NCBI GenBank assembly: GCA_964425215.1
Contig: CAYRLW010000007.1
Coordinates: 40,349 to 104,348 of the forward strand
DNA length: 64,000 nt
Direction: 5' to 3'
DNA from: CAYRLW01 sp964425215
GTDB lineage: Bacteria > Spirochaetota > Spirochaetia > Treponematales > Breznakiellaceae
Part shown: one piece after another, positions 44,337-53,281 of the stretch
How positions within the stretch are numbered: position 1 is the first letter of the stretch
Layout: the number at the start of each line of letters is the position of its first letter
The notes under the pieces: model-generated
Databases searched by the model: none
Told to the model about the DNA's origin: nothing
Seen by the model: only the letters and a program-made list of their open reading frames with translations
Program-made: the position numbers and the translations under genes

Positions 44337-46247
44337 ATGTTTACAGAATCGATCTTAAAACGAATACAGGGTCCCGAGGATTTATCGGATCTCTCCTATA
44401 AGGAACTGGCTTTCCTGGCCGAGGAAATTCGTCAAAAAATCATCCATTCGGTGAGTAAAAACGGTGGCCATTTGGCCTCCAATTTGGGGGTTGTGGAATT
44501 GACCATCGCCCTGCATAGAATTTTTAAAAGTCCCCAGGACAAAATCGTATGGGACGTGGGCCACCAGTGTTACGCCCACAAAATGCTCACTGGCCGCGCG
44601 GAAGATTTTGATACGCTTCGCCGTTCCGGGGGACTATCCGGTTTCCCCAAGATCTCCGAAAGCGTCCACGATAGTTTTAACACGGGCCACGCGTCCACTT
44701 CCATTTCCGCCGCCCTGGGATTGTTGGCGGGGGACCGACTGTTAGGGGGGCATCACGTGGCGGTGGCCGTCATAGGGGACGGGGCTTTGACCGGCGGTCT
44801 AGCCTACGAAGCCCTCTCCCACGCCGGCCAGTTAGGACTGCCCCTTATCGTGGTCTTAAACGACAATAATATGTCCATAAGCCCCAACGTGGGGGCCCTT
44901 TCTAAATATTTGAGTAGTTTGACCATGAAGAGTCGATACCAGGATGTTCGGCGCCGCTTGGACCGGTTGATGAAACAAATTCCGTTTGCCGGCCCCTTTG
45001 TCTTTGATACGGTCATGCGCTTAAAAAAAGGCGTCAAGGCGGTTTTTTATCCGGATAATTTTTTTGTCGATCTGGGGTTTGAGTACGTGGGACCTATCGA
45101 TGGGCACCATATACAGCGGTTGGAAGAGGTTTTTCGGGATGTGCGTCAGTTGGCTCGACCCGTGGTGGTCCACGTGATGACCCAAAAGGGGAAGGGATAC
45201 CAGCTAGCGGAGTACGATCCCAGCGCGTTCCACGGGGTGGCGCCCTTTTCTATTACCGATGGGATTGTGGAACGGAATAGTCCCGTATCGTTTACCGAGG
45301 CTTTCGGCCGGGCTATGGTCAGCCTGGGGAATGAAAATCCAAAGGTAGTAGCCATAACGGCGGCCATGGAAAAGGGGACCGGCTTAGGCCCCTTTAAGGC
45401 GACCTTTAAAAATCGTTTTTTCGACGTGGGAATCGCCGAAGGTCATGGAATTACCTTTTCCGCGGGTCTTGCGGCCCAGGGTCTGCGCCCCGTAACGGCC
45501 ATATACTCCACTTTTATTCAGCGTTCCGTGGACCAGGTTATCCACGATGTGGCTATCCAAAAACTTCCTGTGACCATCGCCTTAGACCGTTCGGGGTTTG
45601 TAGGCGACGACGGGGAAACCCACCAGGGCCTATTTGATATAGCCCTGTTTCGTTCAATCCCTAACTTAACGCTCATGGCCCCCGCCAGCGCATCCGAATT
45701 GGACCTGATGCTACGTTGGTCTGTGGCGTCCGATGGTCCCTGCGTAATTCGGTACCCCAAGGCGCCTTGTCCCCACGAAATCGCCGCGTTCTCGAAGGAC
45801 CTTACCCTGGGCAGGGGTGTTTTGGTCCGTGCATCGGGGGCGGACCTTTGCGTCGCCTTTACGGGGTCCCTGTACCCTCAGGTGGCCGAGGCGTCGGATC
45901 TGTTGGCTTCCCAGGGCATCCAGGCGGATCTGTATAACCTACGTTTTTTAAAACCCCTGGACGAGGATTATTTGATCGACGTAATGAGGGGGTACGATCA
46001 TTTTGTGGTAGTGGAAGAGGCCTCCCAAAAGGGCGGTGTGGGGGAATACATCAAAACCATCGCGGCGAATCGACTGCCTTCCCTGCCGGTACTTCACCTT
46101 GGGGCTCCAGACACCTTTTTCGCCCAGGGTACCCGCGCCGAACTGCTTCAACGGGCCGGTTTGGATGGTTCCGGAATAGCCGCCTCCATAGAAGCTTCCT
46201 ACCGTATTCCCGGTCGTATGATCTTGGTAAGGGCATCGGGACGATGA
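44337..46247 (+). CDS. dxs: 1-deoxy-D-xylulose-5-phosphate synthase
   Basis: Condenses pyruvate and glyceraldehyde 3-phosphate to DXP, the first step of the MEP pathway, and also feeds thiamine and pyridoxal synthesis. 636 residues, with the thiamine diphosphate motif VIGDGALTGGLAYEAL, LNDNNMSISPNVGALS, and the transketolase-type LDRSGFVGDDGETHQG and GIAEGHGITFSAGLA. I use ATG 44337 rather than the TTG at 44313, which would lie upstream of the promoter start. The stop overlaps folP by 4 bases (ATGA). Confidence 0.96.
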   Translation: MFTESILKRIQGPEDLSDLSYKELAFLAEEIRQKIIHSVSKNGGHLASNLGVVELTIALHRIFKSPQDKIVWDVGHQCYAHKMLTGRAEDFDTLRRSGGLSGFPKISESVHDSFNTGHASTSISAALGLLAGDRLLGGHHVAVAVIGDGALTGGLAYEALSHAGQLGLPLIVVLNDNNMSISPNVGALSKYLSSLTMKSRYQDVRRRLDRLMKQIPFAGPFVFDTVMRLKKGVKAVFYPDNFFVDLGFEYVGPIDGHHIQRLEEVFRDVRQLARPVVVHVMTQKGKGYQLAEYDPSAFHGVAPFSITDGIVERNSPVSFTEAFGRAMVSLGNENPKVVAITAAMEKGTGLGPFKATFKNRFFDVGIAEGHGITFSAGLAAQGLRPVTAIYSTFIQRSVDQVIHDVAIQKLPVTIALDRSGFVGDDGETHQGLFDIALFRSIPNLTLMAPASASELDLMLRWSVASDGPCVIRYPKAPCPHEIAAFSKDLTLGRGVLVRASGADLCVAFTGSLYPQVAEASDLLASQGIQADLYNLRFLKPLDEDYLIDVMRGYDHFVVVEEASQKGGVGEYIKTIAANRLPSLPVLHLGAPDTFFAQGTRAELLQRAGLDGSGIAASIEASYRIPGRMILVRASGR

Positions 46248-47137
46248 GGCAAGGCTCATCAATCGGAACGGGGTTGGAACGCCGAATAGACTTGCCTTCT
46301 GGCTCTTCGCTCCGGGTCTCCGGCTTCCCGGTGGTGATGGCCATAGTCAACTGTACCGAAGATTCGTTTTATCCGGCCAGCCGTTCGTTCCAGGACGGGG
46401 CGGTGGAAGCGGCACTCCGCGCGGAAGCCGAGGGGGCCGAGGTGGTGGATTTTGGCGGAGAATCCAGCAGACCGGGGGCCCACTACGTCAGCGAGGAAGA
46501 GGAGCTTCGGCGGCTTATTCCGGTGATACACGCCTTTCGGCGCCGGTCTTCCCTTCCTGTTTCCGTGGATACCCGTAAAGCCTCGGTGGCCCGGGCCGCG
46601 TTGGACGCGGGGGCGGATATTATCAACGATATTTCCGCCCTAACGGACGATCCTTCCCTGGGAGCTTTGTGCGCGGAACGAAACGCCCCGGTGGTGTTGA
46701 TGCATAAAAAGGGGAATCCGGAAAATATGCAGAGGGACCCCTTTTATACGGCGGTAGTTCCCGAAGTTACGGCTTTTTTACGGGATGCGGTTCTCCGAGC
46801 AAAAAACTCTGGGGTAACCGACGATAGAATTATTGTAGACCCGGGCATAGGATTTGGAAAACGGCTGGAGGATAATCTAGATTTGATTGCCTATCTTGAG
46901 GAAATTAGGTCCCTCGGTTATCCTATACTAATAGGCCTTTCTAGAAAAAGTTTTGTGGGTCAATTAACGGGTCAGACCGTGGAAAATCGATTGGCGGGAA
47001 CCCTGGGTGCCACCGTGGTTGCCCTGGCTACGGGGGCGTCAATTTTCCGGGTTCACGATCCTCGATCCACCCTGGACGTTCTAAAGGTGGCCTTTCCTTT
47101 GCTTGAACGGCTAACCGTAAAGCCAAAAGAACGGTAG
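46244..47137 (+). CDS. folP: Dihydropteroate synthase
   Basis: 297 residues, TIM barrel. It joins p-aminobenzoate to hydroxymethyl-dihydropterin diphosphate in folate synthesis. Motifs: VNCTEDSFYPASR (variant of the NxTPDSF loop), EVVDFGGESSRPGA, VDTRKASVARAALDAG, INDISAL, VVLMHKKGNPENMQ, DPGIGFGK and IGLSRKSFVG. An about 25-residue N-terminal extension precedes the barrel. No folK, folB or folC is adjacent. ATG overlaps dxs by 4 bases; cdaA follows after 14 bases. Confidence 0.93.
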   Translation: MRQGSSIGTGLERRIDLPSGSSLRVSGFPVVMAIVNCTEDSFYPASRSFQDGAVEAALRAEAEGAEVVDFGGESSRPGAHYVSEEEELRRLIPVIHAFRRRSSLPVSVDTRKASVARAALDAGADIINDISALTDDPSLGALCAERNAPVVLMHKKGNPENMQRDPFYTAVVPEVTAFLRDAVLRAKNSGVTDDRIIVDPGIGFGKRLEDNLDLIAYLEEIRSLGYPILIGLSRKSFVGQLTGQTVENRLAGTLGATVVALATGASIFRVHDPRSTLDVLKVAFPLLERLTVKPKER

Positions 47138-47151
47138 GGAGAGTAACAACG

Positions 47152-47973
47152 GTGGATTGGTTTCAACGGATTTCATTTATCTATAATCTTATCCGTCCCG
47201 TTTTAGACATCTCGATCCTTGCTTTTATCATCTATAAGGGTTACGACCTGCTTATGAAGACCCAGGCGGGTCAGCTGATAAAGGGCGCAGGTTTCTTAGT
47301 TTTTGTATACGGGTTTGCCTATTTTTTAAAATTGACCACCCTTCAATGGATTTTGAATTTTTTGGCCCCCGGTCTTTTTATCGCCGTGGCCATCGTATTT
47401 CAGCCTGAATTGCGGAAAATAATTATGCGTCTTGGGCAGGGTGAGTGGTTCCGTTTAGACGCCAAGCCCCGGTTAGGGCAATTGGAAGCCGTACTAACCG
47501 CCGCGGAGGTTCTTTCGGAACAAAAACGGGGTGCCCTGGTTGTTTTTCCACGAAATATAAACCTAAAAAATATCACCGATACGGGAACCCGTTTGAACGC
47601 GGACCTTTCTTCCAGTTTAATTATAACGATTTTTGCTTACGACGGTCCCCTGCACGATGGTGCTTTGGTCGTTCAAAGTGGGAAGATCATCGCCGCAGGG
47701 TGTTTTTTGCCCCTTTCGGATCAACAGGATATACGTAAAAGCTTTGGGACCCGGCACCGGGCCGCCTTGGGCATGTCGGAACAGTCGGACGCCATTGTCC
47801 TTGTGGTTTCCGAGGAAACCGGGGCTATTTCTCTAGCCTACGATGGGAAATTGTTCTATGATCTTTCCGCAATAGAGGTTCAGAGAAAATTAAAGGAACT
47901 TTTGGATAGAGAAAACAGGGAACACCCGGTCGCGCCGGTAGAGGAAGGAAAGGATGTCTTCGTTGAACGGTAG
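47152..47973 (+). CDS. cdaA: Diadenylate cyclase CdaA (DisA-N/DAC domain)
   Basis: A 273-residue membrane protein that makes c-di-AMP from two ATP. Three transmembrane helices (about residues 10-85) are followed by the DAC domain with DGPLHDGALVVQSGKIIAAG and GTRHRAALGMSEQSD, the DGA and RHR active-site motifs, and VVSEETGAISLAYDG. GTG start. The gene overlaps cdaR by 20 bases, the normal arrangement of synthase and regulator. The messenger controls potassium, osmolyte and cell-wall balance; no receptor is seen here. Confidence 0.95.
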   Translation: MDWFQRISFIYNLIRPVLDISILAFIIYKGYDLLMKTQAGQLIKGAGFLVFVYGFAYFLKLTTLQWILNFLAPGLFIAVAIVFQPELRKIIMRLGQGEWFRLDAKPRLGQLEAVLTAAEVLSEQKRGALVVFPRNINLKNITDTGTRLNADLSSSLIITIFAYDGPLHDGALVVQSGKIIAAGCFLPLSDQQDIRKSFGTRHRAALGMSEQSDAIVLVVSEETGAISLAYDGKLFYDLSAIEVQRKLKELLDRENREHPVAPVEEGKDVFVER

Positions 47974-48940
47974 AAATATTCTTGAAAAACTGGCTAATAA
48001 TTGGCCCGCCAAGGTTATCTCTATCGTGGTGGCTATCTTTCTCTTTATGTTTCACCGGATGAGCGCCCTGGACGAGCGATATTTTAGCATTCCCCTGCAC
48101 GTTCAGACCGATGGTCAACTAGTCCCCGCCAGTTCGTACCCCCGGACCGTTCGAGTTACCCTGCGGGGGGAGGCCAATACGGTACTGACCATCGTGGAAG
48201 ACGATATAGAGGCGTATATCGACCTGACAAAGTATAAAAACGAGGGGGTTTACAAAGCCCCCGTTCAAATTCAGAAAAAGGGGACCGCCCTGGGTATAAA
48301 TCCCCTGGAAATTCAGGTGGACCCTGTGGAAATTGCCCTGGCTATAGAAAAAAAAGAAATCAAAGTTGTGGGGATTACCCCAAGCTTTCGGGGTTTTTTG
48401 AATAACGGGTACGAACTTTCTTCCTACGTGATGGAACCTTCGCAGGTCGAAATTTCAGGTCCTGCCAGCGTGGTGGATAAAATTTCCGACGTGACCACCG
48501 ATTTTATCGAATTGACCGGTCGTAAAGAAAATTTTACCGTGTCGGTTAAACTGTTGAATAAGGACCCGCTGTTAAAAATAGCGGGAAACGGGATGGTTAA
48601 TTTTCAAGCGGTGGTACAACCGTCGGTTTTGGTCAAAACGTTCGACCATTTACCCATCGTTATTTCCGGTCTAAACCAAAAATTCGTCGCCCGGCCACAA
48701 ATAAATTTTGGAAGCGTTAAACTGCAGGGGAGTCAAAACGATTTGGATGTGTATACCCCCGACGCGTCCCTTTTATCCCTGGACTGTTCGGAAATTACGG
48801 AAGAGGGAACCTATATGCTCCCGGTGATCGTTTCGGCTCCCCAAAATTTATCCGTCGTCCGCTACGATCCCCTGGACGTTCCCGTGGAGGTTGCCAAGGC
48901 GGTGGATGGGGTAAAACGAAATTCCGGGGGCCAACCATGA
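47954..48940 (+). CDS. cdaR: YbbR-domain regulator CdaR
   Basis: 328 residues: a signal anchor (about residues 15-35, AKVISIVVAIFLFMFHRMS), then three or four YbbR repeats, seen in YPRTVRVTLRGEANTVLTIV, VVGITPSFRGFLNNGYEL and MEPSQVEISGPASVVDKISD. It lies outside the cytoplasm and modulates CdaA. The overlap with cdaA (20 bases) and the 4-base overlap with acpS (ATGA) fit one operon. Confidence 0.9.
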   Translation: MSSLNGRNILEKLANNWPAKVISIVVAIFLFMFHRMSALDERYFSIPLHVQTDGQLVPASSYPRTVRVTLRGEANTVLTIVEDDIEAYIDLTKYKNEGVYKAPVQIQKKGTALGINPLEIQVDPVEIALAIEKKEIKVVGITPSFRGFLNNGYELSSYVMEPSQVEISGPASVVDKISDVTTDFIELTGRKENFTVSVKLLNKDPLLKIAGNGMVNFQAVVQPSVLVKTFDHLPIVISGLNQKFVARPQINFGSVKLQGSQNDLDVYTPDASLLSLDCSEITEEGTYMLPVIVSAPQNLSVVRYDPLDVPVEVAKAVDGVKRNSGGQP

Positions 48941-49335
48941 TAGTGGGAATCGGAGTCGATGTGGTACACGTGCGCCGCTTAGAGCGGTGGATTTCCATAC
49001 CTGGTCTGTTGGAACGGTTTTTTCATCCCTTTGAACTATCCACTGCCCGATCCCGAGGGTCCGGTGCTGCGGTATCCCTAGCCGCCCGGTTTGCCGCCAA
49101 AGAAGCTTTTGGCAAGGCCCTGGGGACGGGCCTTCGGGGTATCGTTTTAAAGGATATTTTGGTTATCAATTCCCGTTTTGGACGGCCCGAAATGCACCTG
49201 TACGGAACCGCGTTGGACGCCCTCCGTATAGTCGGGGCCGAGCGGATTCACCTGTCCTTAACCCATGAACGGGATAATGCTATCGCCATGGTGGTCCTGG
49301 AAGGGGAAACCCAACAGATAAGGGTGCGCCCATGA
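48937..49335 (+). CDS. acpS: Holo-acyl-carrier-protein synthase
   Basis: 132 residues, the usual AcpS length. It moves 4'-phosphopantetheine from CoA to apo-ACP. N-terminal GIGVDVVHVRRLERWI holds the catalytic Asp, AARFAAKEAFGKALGTGLRG the Glu and Lys of the metal-CoA site, and IHLSLTHERDNAIAMVV the C-terminal strand. ATG overlaps the cdaR stop, and its own stop overlaps the next gene by 4 bases. Confidence 0.95.
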   Translation: MIVGIGVDVVHVRRLERWISIPGLLERFFHPFELSTARSRGSGAAVSLAARFAAKEAFGKALGTGLRGIVLKDILVINSRFGRPEMHLYGTALDALRIVGAERIHLSLTHERDNAIAMVVLEGETQQIRVRP

Positions 49336-50195
49336 AAGCCCACGAGGAAAGGGAACTAAAGCTTACCTTTCAATCCAAAGAGAAGATCCAATGTCCCGTT
49401 TGCGAAACGAATTTTCATCGGGAAGAGCTCCTCTCCGGTGGTGGCAGGCTTATAGCGGGGCCTTTGACCGATGAACTGCACCGGCGCTACGAGCCATCGG
49501 CTAAATACGGGGATGTCTACCCGTTGATCTACCAGTCCACCGTATGTCCCGCCTGTTGGTTCGCCTCCTCGGAATCGGATTTTCTTAATTTGCCCAAGGA
49601 TTCTATTGCTCCAGTGGAAGAGGATAGGGACCAGCGGTTAAGGGATATTCAGGTGATCTTCCCTTCGGTGGATTTTTCCACCCCCCGGGGCCTGGCGGAG
49701 GGAGCCGCCGCGGAATATTTGGTCCTCCGGTGCTATGCCTTTTATCCCAAAGAATTTTCTCCCACCATAAAGCAGGCGATCGCGGCCCTGCGTTCCGGAT
49801 GGTTGTTCGATGAGCTCCACGAAAAATTCGCCGGGCAGAATTACGATTGGCTTGGACGCCTTTTTAAAACGAAGGCCCGGTTTTTGTACAAGGAAGCGAT
49901 CATTCGCGAACAAAGCGGTAAGGAACCCCTTTCGGGAATTAAAAACTTTGGCCCCGATACGGATAAAAATTATGGTTACGAAGGGGCCCTGTACTTATCC
50001 GCCCTGTTGGAACTCAAGTACGGAGACCGGAGGGATCCCATAGCCCGTATGGACGACCTATCCAACGCTAAACGGACCATCGCGAAAATATTCGGCCTGG
50101 GTAAATCTTCAAGAGCCAAACCCGGTCCCCTTTTGGAAAAGGCGCGGGAACTGTACGATAAACTAAACGAAGAGCTGAACGAGAACGATGAATGA
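49332..50195 (+). CDS. DUF2225 protein, unknown function
   Basis: 287 residues with the DUF2225 pattern: a zinc-type CPVCETNFHREELLSGGGRL near residue 17 and CPACWFASSESDFLNL near residue 75, followed by a helical, TPR-like region (residues about 120-260) with YDWLGRLFKTKARFLYKEAI. DUF2225 proteins are found in firmicutes and spirochaetes; no activity is known. Genes acpS and truA overlap it by 4 bases each, so it is translated with them. Confidence 0.82.
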   Translation: MKAHEERELKLTFQSKEKIQCPVCETNFHREELLSGGGRLIAGPLTDELHRRYEPSAKYGDVYPLIYQSTVCPACWFASSESDFLNLPKDSIAPVEEDRDQRLRDIQVIFPSVDFSTPRGLAEGAAAEYLVLRCYAFYPKEFSPTIKQAIAALRSGWLFDELHEKFAGQNYDWLGRLFKTKARFLYKEAIIREQSGKEPLSGIKNFGPDTDKNYGYEGALYLSALLELKYGDRRDPIARMDDLSNAKRTIAKIFGLGKSSRAKPGPLLEKARELYDKLNEELNENDE

Positions 50196-50950
50196 GCGAT
50201 CCCCAGCGAAACATACGCCTTTTGATAGCCTACGATGGTACCGATTTTTCCGGTTGGCAGAGACAGCAGAAGGATCGGTCTGTCCAGGGGGAACTGGAAA
50301 AGGCGCTGGAAAAACTGCATAAGACCCACATCCCTCTTACCGGGTCAGGACGAACCGACGCGGGGGTCCACGCCACGGGACAGGTAGCCAATTTTTATAC
50401 TTCCATAGCCCGTATGGAGGCCCAGCGCTTTGTTCCCGCCCTTAATTCCCTGTTACCCCGGGATGTTCGGGTGTTGGAAGCCTCGGAGGCATCCGCAGAT
50501 TTTCATGCCCGCTTTGACGCCAAATCCAGGACCTACCGCTACCACTGCGTTTGTGGACGACCGGCCTTTCCCCACGAATTACGGTACGCCCTGCAGATAT
50601 GGCGTCGCCCGGACCTTACCACCCTCAATGCCTATTGTAGGTCCCTTATAGGGGAAATCGATTGTTCCACCTTCGCCAGCCCCCAGGATCCCAGCGAATC
50701 CCGGTTTCGTCATATTTCCCTGGCCCATTTTTTTGTCCAAGGGGATACGCTGATCTTTGAAATTACCGCCAACGCGTTCCTCTGGAAAATGGTCCGATCC
50801 ATTCTGGGAACCCTCTTTTTTTACGAGGAACGAAACCTCCCCCCACGGGAATTTACGGATCTTATCCTCGCAAAGGATAGACGTTTAGCCGGTCCTACGG
50901 CCCCTCCCCAGGGGCTTTTTTTGCATAAAATTGACTATTACCGTATTTAA
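50192..50950 (+). CDS. truA: tRNA pseudouridine(38-40) synthase TruA
   Basis: 252 residues; modifies uridines 38-40 of the tRNA anticodon arm. Motifs: LIAYDGTDFSGWQRQQKDRS, GSGRTDAGVHATGQVANF with the catalytic Asp in RTDAGVHA, FDAKSRTYRYHCVCG and AFLWKMVRSILGTLFFYEER. Complete and of family length. Last gene of the dxs-to-truA unit; overlaps the DUF2225 gene by 4 bases. Confidence 0.95.
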   Translation: MSDPQRNIRLLIAYDGTDFSGWQRQQKDRSVQGELEKALEKLHKTHIPLTGSGRTDAGVHATGQVANFYTSIARMEAQRFVPALNSLLPRDVRVLEASEASADFHARFDAKSRTYRYHCVCGRPAFPHELRYALQIWRRPDLTTLNAYCRSLIGEIDCSTFASPQDPSESRFRHISLAHFFVQGDTLIFEITANAFLWKMVRSILGTLFFYEERNLPPREFTDLILAKDRRLAGPTAPPQGLFLHKIDYYRI

Positions 50951-50992
50951 TCCGGGGTTGCGGGCTTTTTCCCCATAGGGGGAACCGTTCTC

Positions 50993-51021
50993 TTGACCCC
51001 CTGGGTTTAAGAGGGTATGTT
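50993..51021 (+). promoter_or_regulatory. Promoter of the riboswitch-btuFCD unit
   Basis: TTGACC (50993-50998), 17-base spacer, TATGTT (51016-51021). The predicted start near 51028 is right before the first paired base of the riboswitch (51031), which supports both calls. Confidence 0.65.
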
Positions 51022-51030
51022 CATAGGGAT

Positions 51031-51230
51031 TGGAATGCCTAAGGGCTATCCGAATTTTCGGATAAGGGAAGTCGGTAACAATGCCGACACGCTCCCAGGC
51101 ACTGTAGGGGATAAGGACGACACGGAGTTCCAGGGTTTTGTAGACCCCCTGGGGCTATCACCACGGAACAATAGATGTTCCGGAAGGGCGTGTCCGACGT
51201 TAGGAATCCCGAGTCAGGATACCTATTCCA
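51031..51230 (+). ncRNA. Cobalamin riboswitch
   Basis: The core matches the cobalamin riboswitch consensus: AAGGGAA (51077 region), GTCGGTAACAATGCCGAC, CGCTCCC, GGCACTGTAGGGG, ACCACGG with GTTCCGGAAGG, and GAGTCAGGATACCT (B12 box region near 51210-51224). Outer stem TGGAAT (51031-51036) pairs with ATTCCA (51225-51230). It lies in the 336-base gap between truA and btuF, the only gap over 300 bases in the window, and governs the cobalamin uptake genes that follow. Confidence 0.9.
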
Positions 51231-51234
51231 GTTC

Positions 51235-51251
51235 CGATACCCTAGGTATCG
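51235..51251 (+). promoter_or_regulatory. Likely expression-platform hairpin of the riboswitch
   Basis: CGATACC-CTA-GGTATCG, a perfect 7-bp stem right behind the aptamer. No T-run follows, so control of translation (ribosome access) rather than termination is more likely. The btuF ribosome site GCGGCGGAG is 27 bases on. Confidence 0.5.
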
Positions 51252-51286
51252 TGATTTTCGGTCCTCTGGGCGTAGGGCGGCGGAGT

Positions 51287-52243
51287 ATGAGGCGAATCTC
51301 TTTTCCTTTCTTCTTTACGTTAATCCTGCTTTTTTTTGGATTTTCTGTCTTTTTTCCTCCCAATTCGATGGCCCAAAATTTTCCATCGGATAAAAAAACG
51401 ATGGGAAATGCCTCCTTCGACAATCCGTTTCAAGGCTTAGACGCGTTGGGTCGTTCCGTACGGCTATCCGGAAGGGCTCAGCGGATCATAAGTCTTAGCC
51501 CCGCGGTGACAGAAACGCTTTTTGCCATCGGCGCTGGAGCTTCGCTGGTAGGGCGTACGGATTTTTGCGATTACCCGCCGGAGGTTGCGCAAAAACCTTC
51601 CGTGGGCGGCTTTTCGGGAAATACGATCAGCGTGGAACGGATTGTCGCGTTAAAACCCGATCTGGTAATCCTATCCGCGGAAATGCACGGAAAAATTATA
51701 GATATCCTAGACCGTCTTTCCATCCCTTCGTTCGCCATGGAGCCCCATACCTTTGCCCAGGTGTACCAGGATATTCAAACCCTGGGAAAGCTAAGCGGCC
51801 ATAGGACGGAGGCGGAAAAAGTCGTGGAAACCATGCAAGAAAAGATAGCCCTGGTCCAACGGCGTGTTTCATCTATGCCGCGCATCAGGGTGTTTTGGGA
51901 ACTTTGGGACGACCCATTAATGACCACCGGATCTTCCACCTTTATAAACGAGGCGGTTTTCCTGGCCGGAGGGAAAAATATATTTGACGATCTTCCTGAA
52001 CGCTGGCCCACCGTTAGTCTGGAACAGATTATTATACGAAAGCCCCAATGGATCCTGTCGGCTACGGATCACGGGGATAGGGTGAATTTACAGGCCATCA
52101 CGAAGCGAAGCGGTTGGTCCGGTATTCCGGCCATTCAACAAGGACACGTGGGTTTGATAGATTCGGACAGTATTAGCCGAGGGGGGCCCCGTTTGGCAGA
52201 CGCGGTCCAAGCGATAGCCCAGTTGATCCATCCAGAACCATGA
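51287..52243 (+). CDS. btuF: Cobalamin ABC transporter, periplasmic binding protein BtuF
   Basis: 318 residues with a signal peptide (RISFPFFFTLILLFFGFSVF, cleavage near SMAQ), not a lipobox. BtuF-type (class III) fold: RIISLSPAVTETLFAIGAGA, VGRTDFCDYPPEVAQKPSVG, and LKPDLVILSAEMHG. I start at ATG 51287 (GCGGAG upstream); a frame open from 51017 would run through the riboswitch. It binds cobamides or precursors in the periplasm. Part of btuFCD, with a 4-base overlap to btuC. Iron-siderophore specificity is possible for this fold, but the riboswitch argues for cobalamin. Confidence 0.9.
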   Translation: MRRISFPFFFTLILLFFGFSVFFPPNSMAQNFPSDKKTMGNASFDNPFQGLDALGRSVRLSGRAQRIISLSPAVTETLFAIGAGASLVGRTDFCDYPPEVAQKPSVGGFSGNTISVERIVALKPDLVILSAEMHGKIIDILDRLSIPSFAMEPHTFAQVYQDIQTLGKLSGHRTEAEKVVETMQEKIALVQRRVSSMPRIRVFWELWDDPLMTTGSSTFINEAVFLAGGKNIFDDLPERWPTVSLEQIIIRKPQWILSATDHGDRVNLQAITKRSGWSGIPAIQQGHVGLIDSDSISRGGPRLADAVQAIAQLIHPEP

Positions 52244-53280
52244 GCCATAGACGGTACGGCCTCAGTCTTCTTGCCCTCTCTCTGGTCCTCCTGGGGACCC
52301 TGGTGTATTCCCTTTTAGTGGGTGCTGTAGATCTGCCGGGGAAAGAGCTGTGGTCAGCCCTGGTTTCTTGGGTGTTTAAGGGAAAGGGCCTATGGACTAC
52401 CGTGGATAGCACCACCGTTATCATTTTATTTTCAATTAGATTGCCGAGGATCCTCCTAGCCCTTTCGGTAGGAGCTTCCCTTTCCGTTTCCGGTACGGCG
52501 TTTCAAGGTTTTTTTAAAAACATTTTAGCCGACCCCTACGTGATCGGCGCTTCCTCCGGCGCCGCTTTTGGAGCGGCCCTGGCTATGGTACTGCAAATTC
52601 CAGCCCTGGGGCCCGTCTCTTCCGCCTCTCTTTTCGCCTTTGTGGGGGCCCTAGGGGCGACGGTTCTTGCCTTCGCCATTTCCCGCGCCTCAGGGGATCC
52701 ACCCCCCGCGGCGGCGCTCCTTTTGGCGGGGACCGCCCTCAGCGCCCTGTTCTCTTCCCTCCTGTCATTGGTTTTGGTGGCCCGGGACAAGGACCTCCAT
52801 CGGGTTTACTATTGGCTTTTGGGTGGTCTTGGAGGAACCACTTGGATCGAACTGGCCTATACGATCCCCCTGATGGTCCTGGGTTGTACCCTGGTGTTCC
52901 TGGCCGCCCGGCCCTTGGATCTGTTAGTCCAGGGGGACGATGTGGCCCAGTCTCTTGGTCTAAACGTAAAGCGGGCCCGACTGATTGTGGCCCTGGGAGC
53001 GTCCATGGCGGCGGCGGCGGCGGTCTCTTCCGCCGGTATTATCGGCTTTGTGGGGCTCGTGGCTCCCCACATGGTCCGGCTGTTGATCGGCCCTTCCCAT
53101 GGGCGACTGCTTCCAGCCGCCGCTTTGGGAGGCGCGATTTTAGTCCTTTTGGCCGATCTAATAGCCCGCACCGTCGCTTCTCCGATGGAACTCCCCATCG
53201 GCATCGTTACCTCCCTTATCGGTTCTCCGTTCTTTATCTACCTGCTCGTCAAACGGGGCCGCAACCTGGGGGGACAGTGA
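52240..53280 (+). CDS. btuC: Cobalamin ABC transporter permease BtuC
   Basis: 346 residues with about ten transmembrane helices, FecCD type: SIRLPRILLALSVGASLSVS, GTAFQGFFKNILADPYVIGA, SSGAAFGAALAM, and GIIGFVGLVAPHMVRLLIGP (the EAA-like contact loop with the ATPase). Two copies form the membrane pore. The ATG overlaps btuF by 4 bases; btuD follows after 1 base. Confidence 0.94.
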   Translation: MSHRRYGLSLLALSLVLLGTLVYSLLVGAVDLPGKELWSALVSWVFKGKGLWTTVDSTTVIILFSIRLPRILLALSVGASLSVSGTAFQGFFKNILADPYVIGASSGAAFGAALAMVLQIPALGPVSSASLFAFVGALGATVLAFAISRASGDPPPAAALLLAGTALSALFSSLLSLVLVARDKDLHRVYYWLLGGLGGTTWIELAYTIPLMVLGCTLVFLAARPLDLLVQGDDVAQSLGLNVKRARLIVALGASMAAAAAVSSAGIIGFVGLVAPHMVRLLIGPSHGRLLPAAALGGAILVLLADLIARTVASPMELPIGIVTSLIGSPFFIYLLVKRGRNLGGQ

Positions 53281-53281
53281 T

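Noticed and set aside
46244..47137. Corrinoid/pterin methyltransferase (AcsE-like) instead of FolP
   Set aside because: Pterin-binding TIM barrels look alike, but GESSRPGA, SRKSFVG and the FolP length fit dihydropteroate synthase, and no acetogenesis genes are adjacent.
51017..51286. N-terminal extension of btuF by 90 codons
   Set aside because: The extended part coincides with the cobalamin riboswitch and encodes no signal peptide; the ATG at 51287 opens a proper one.
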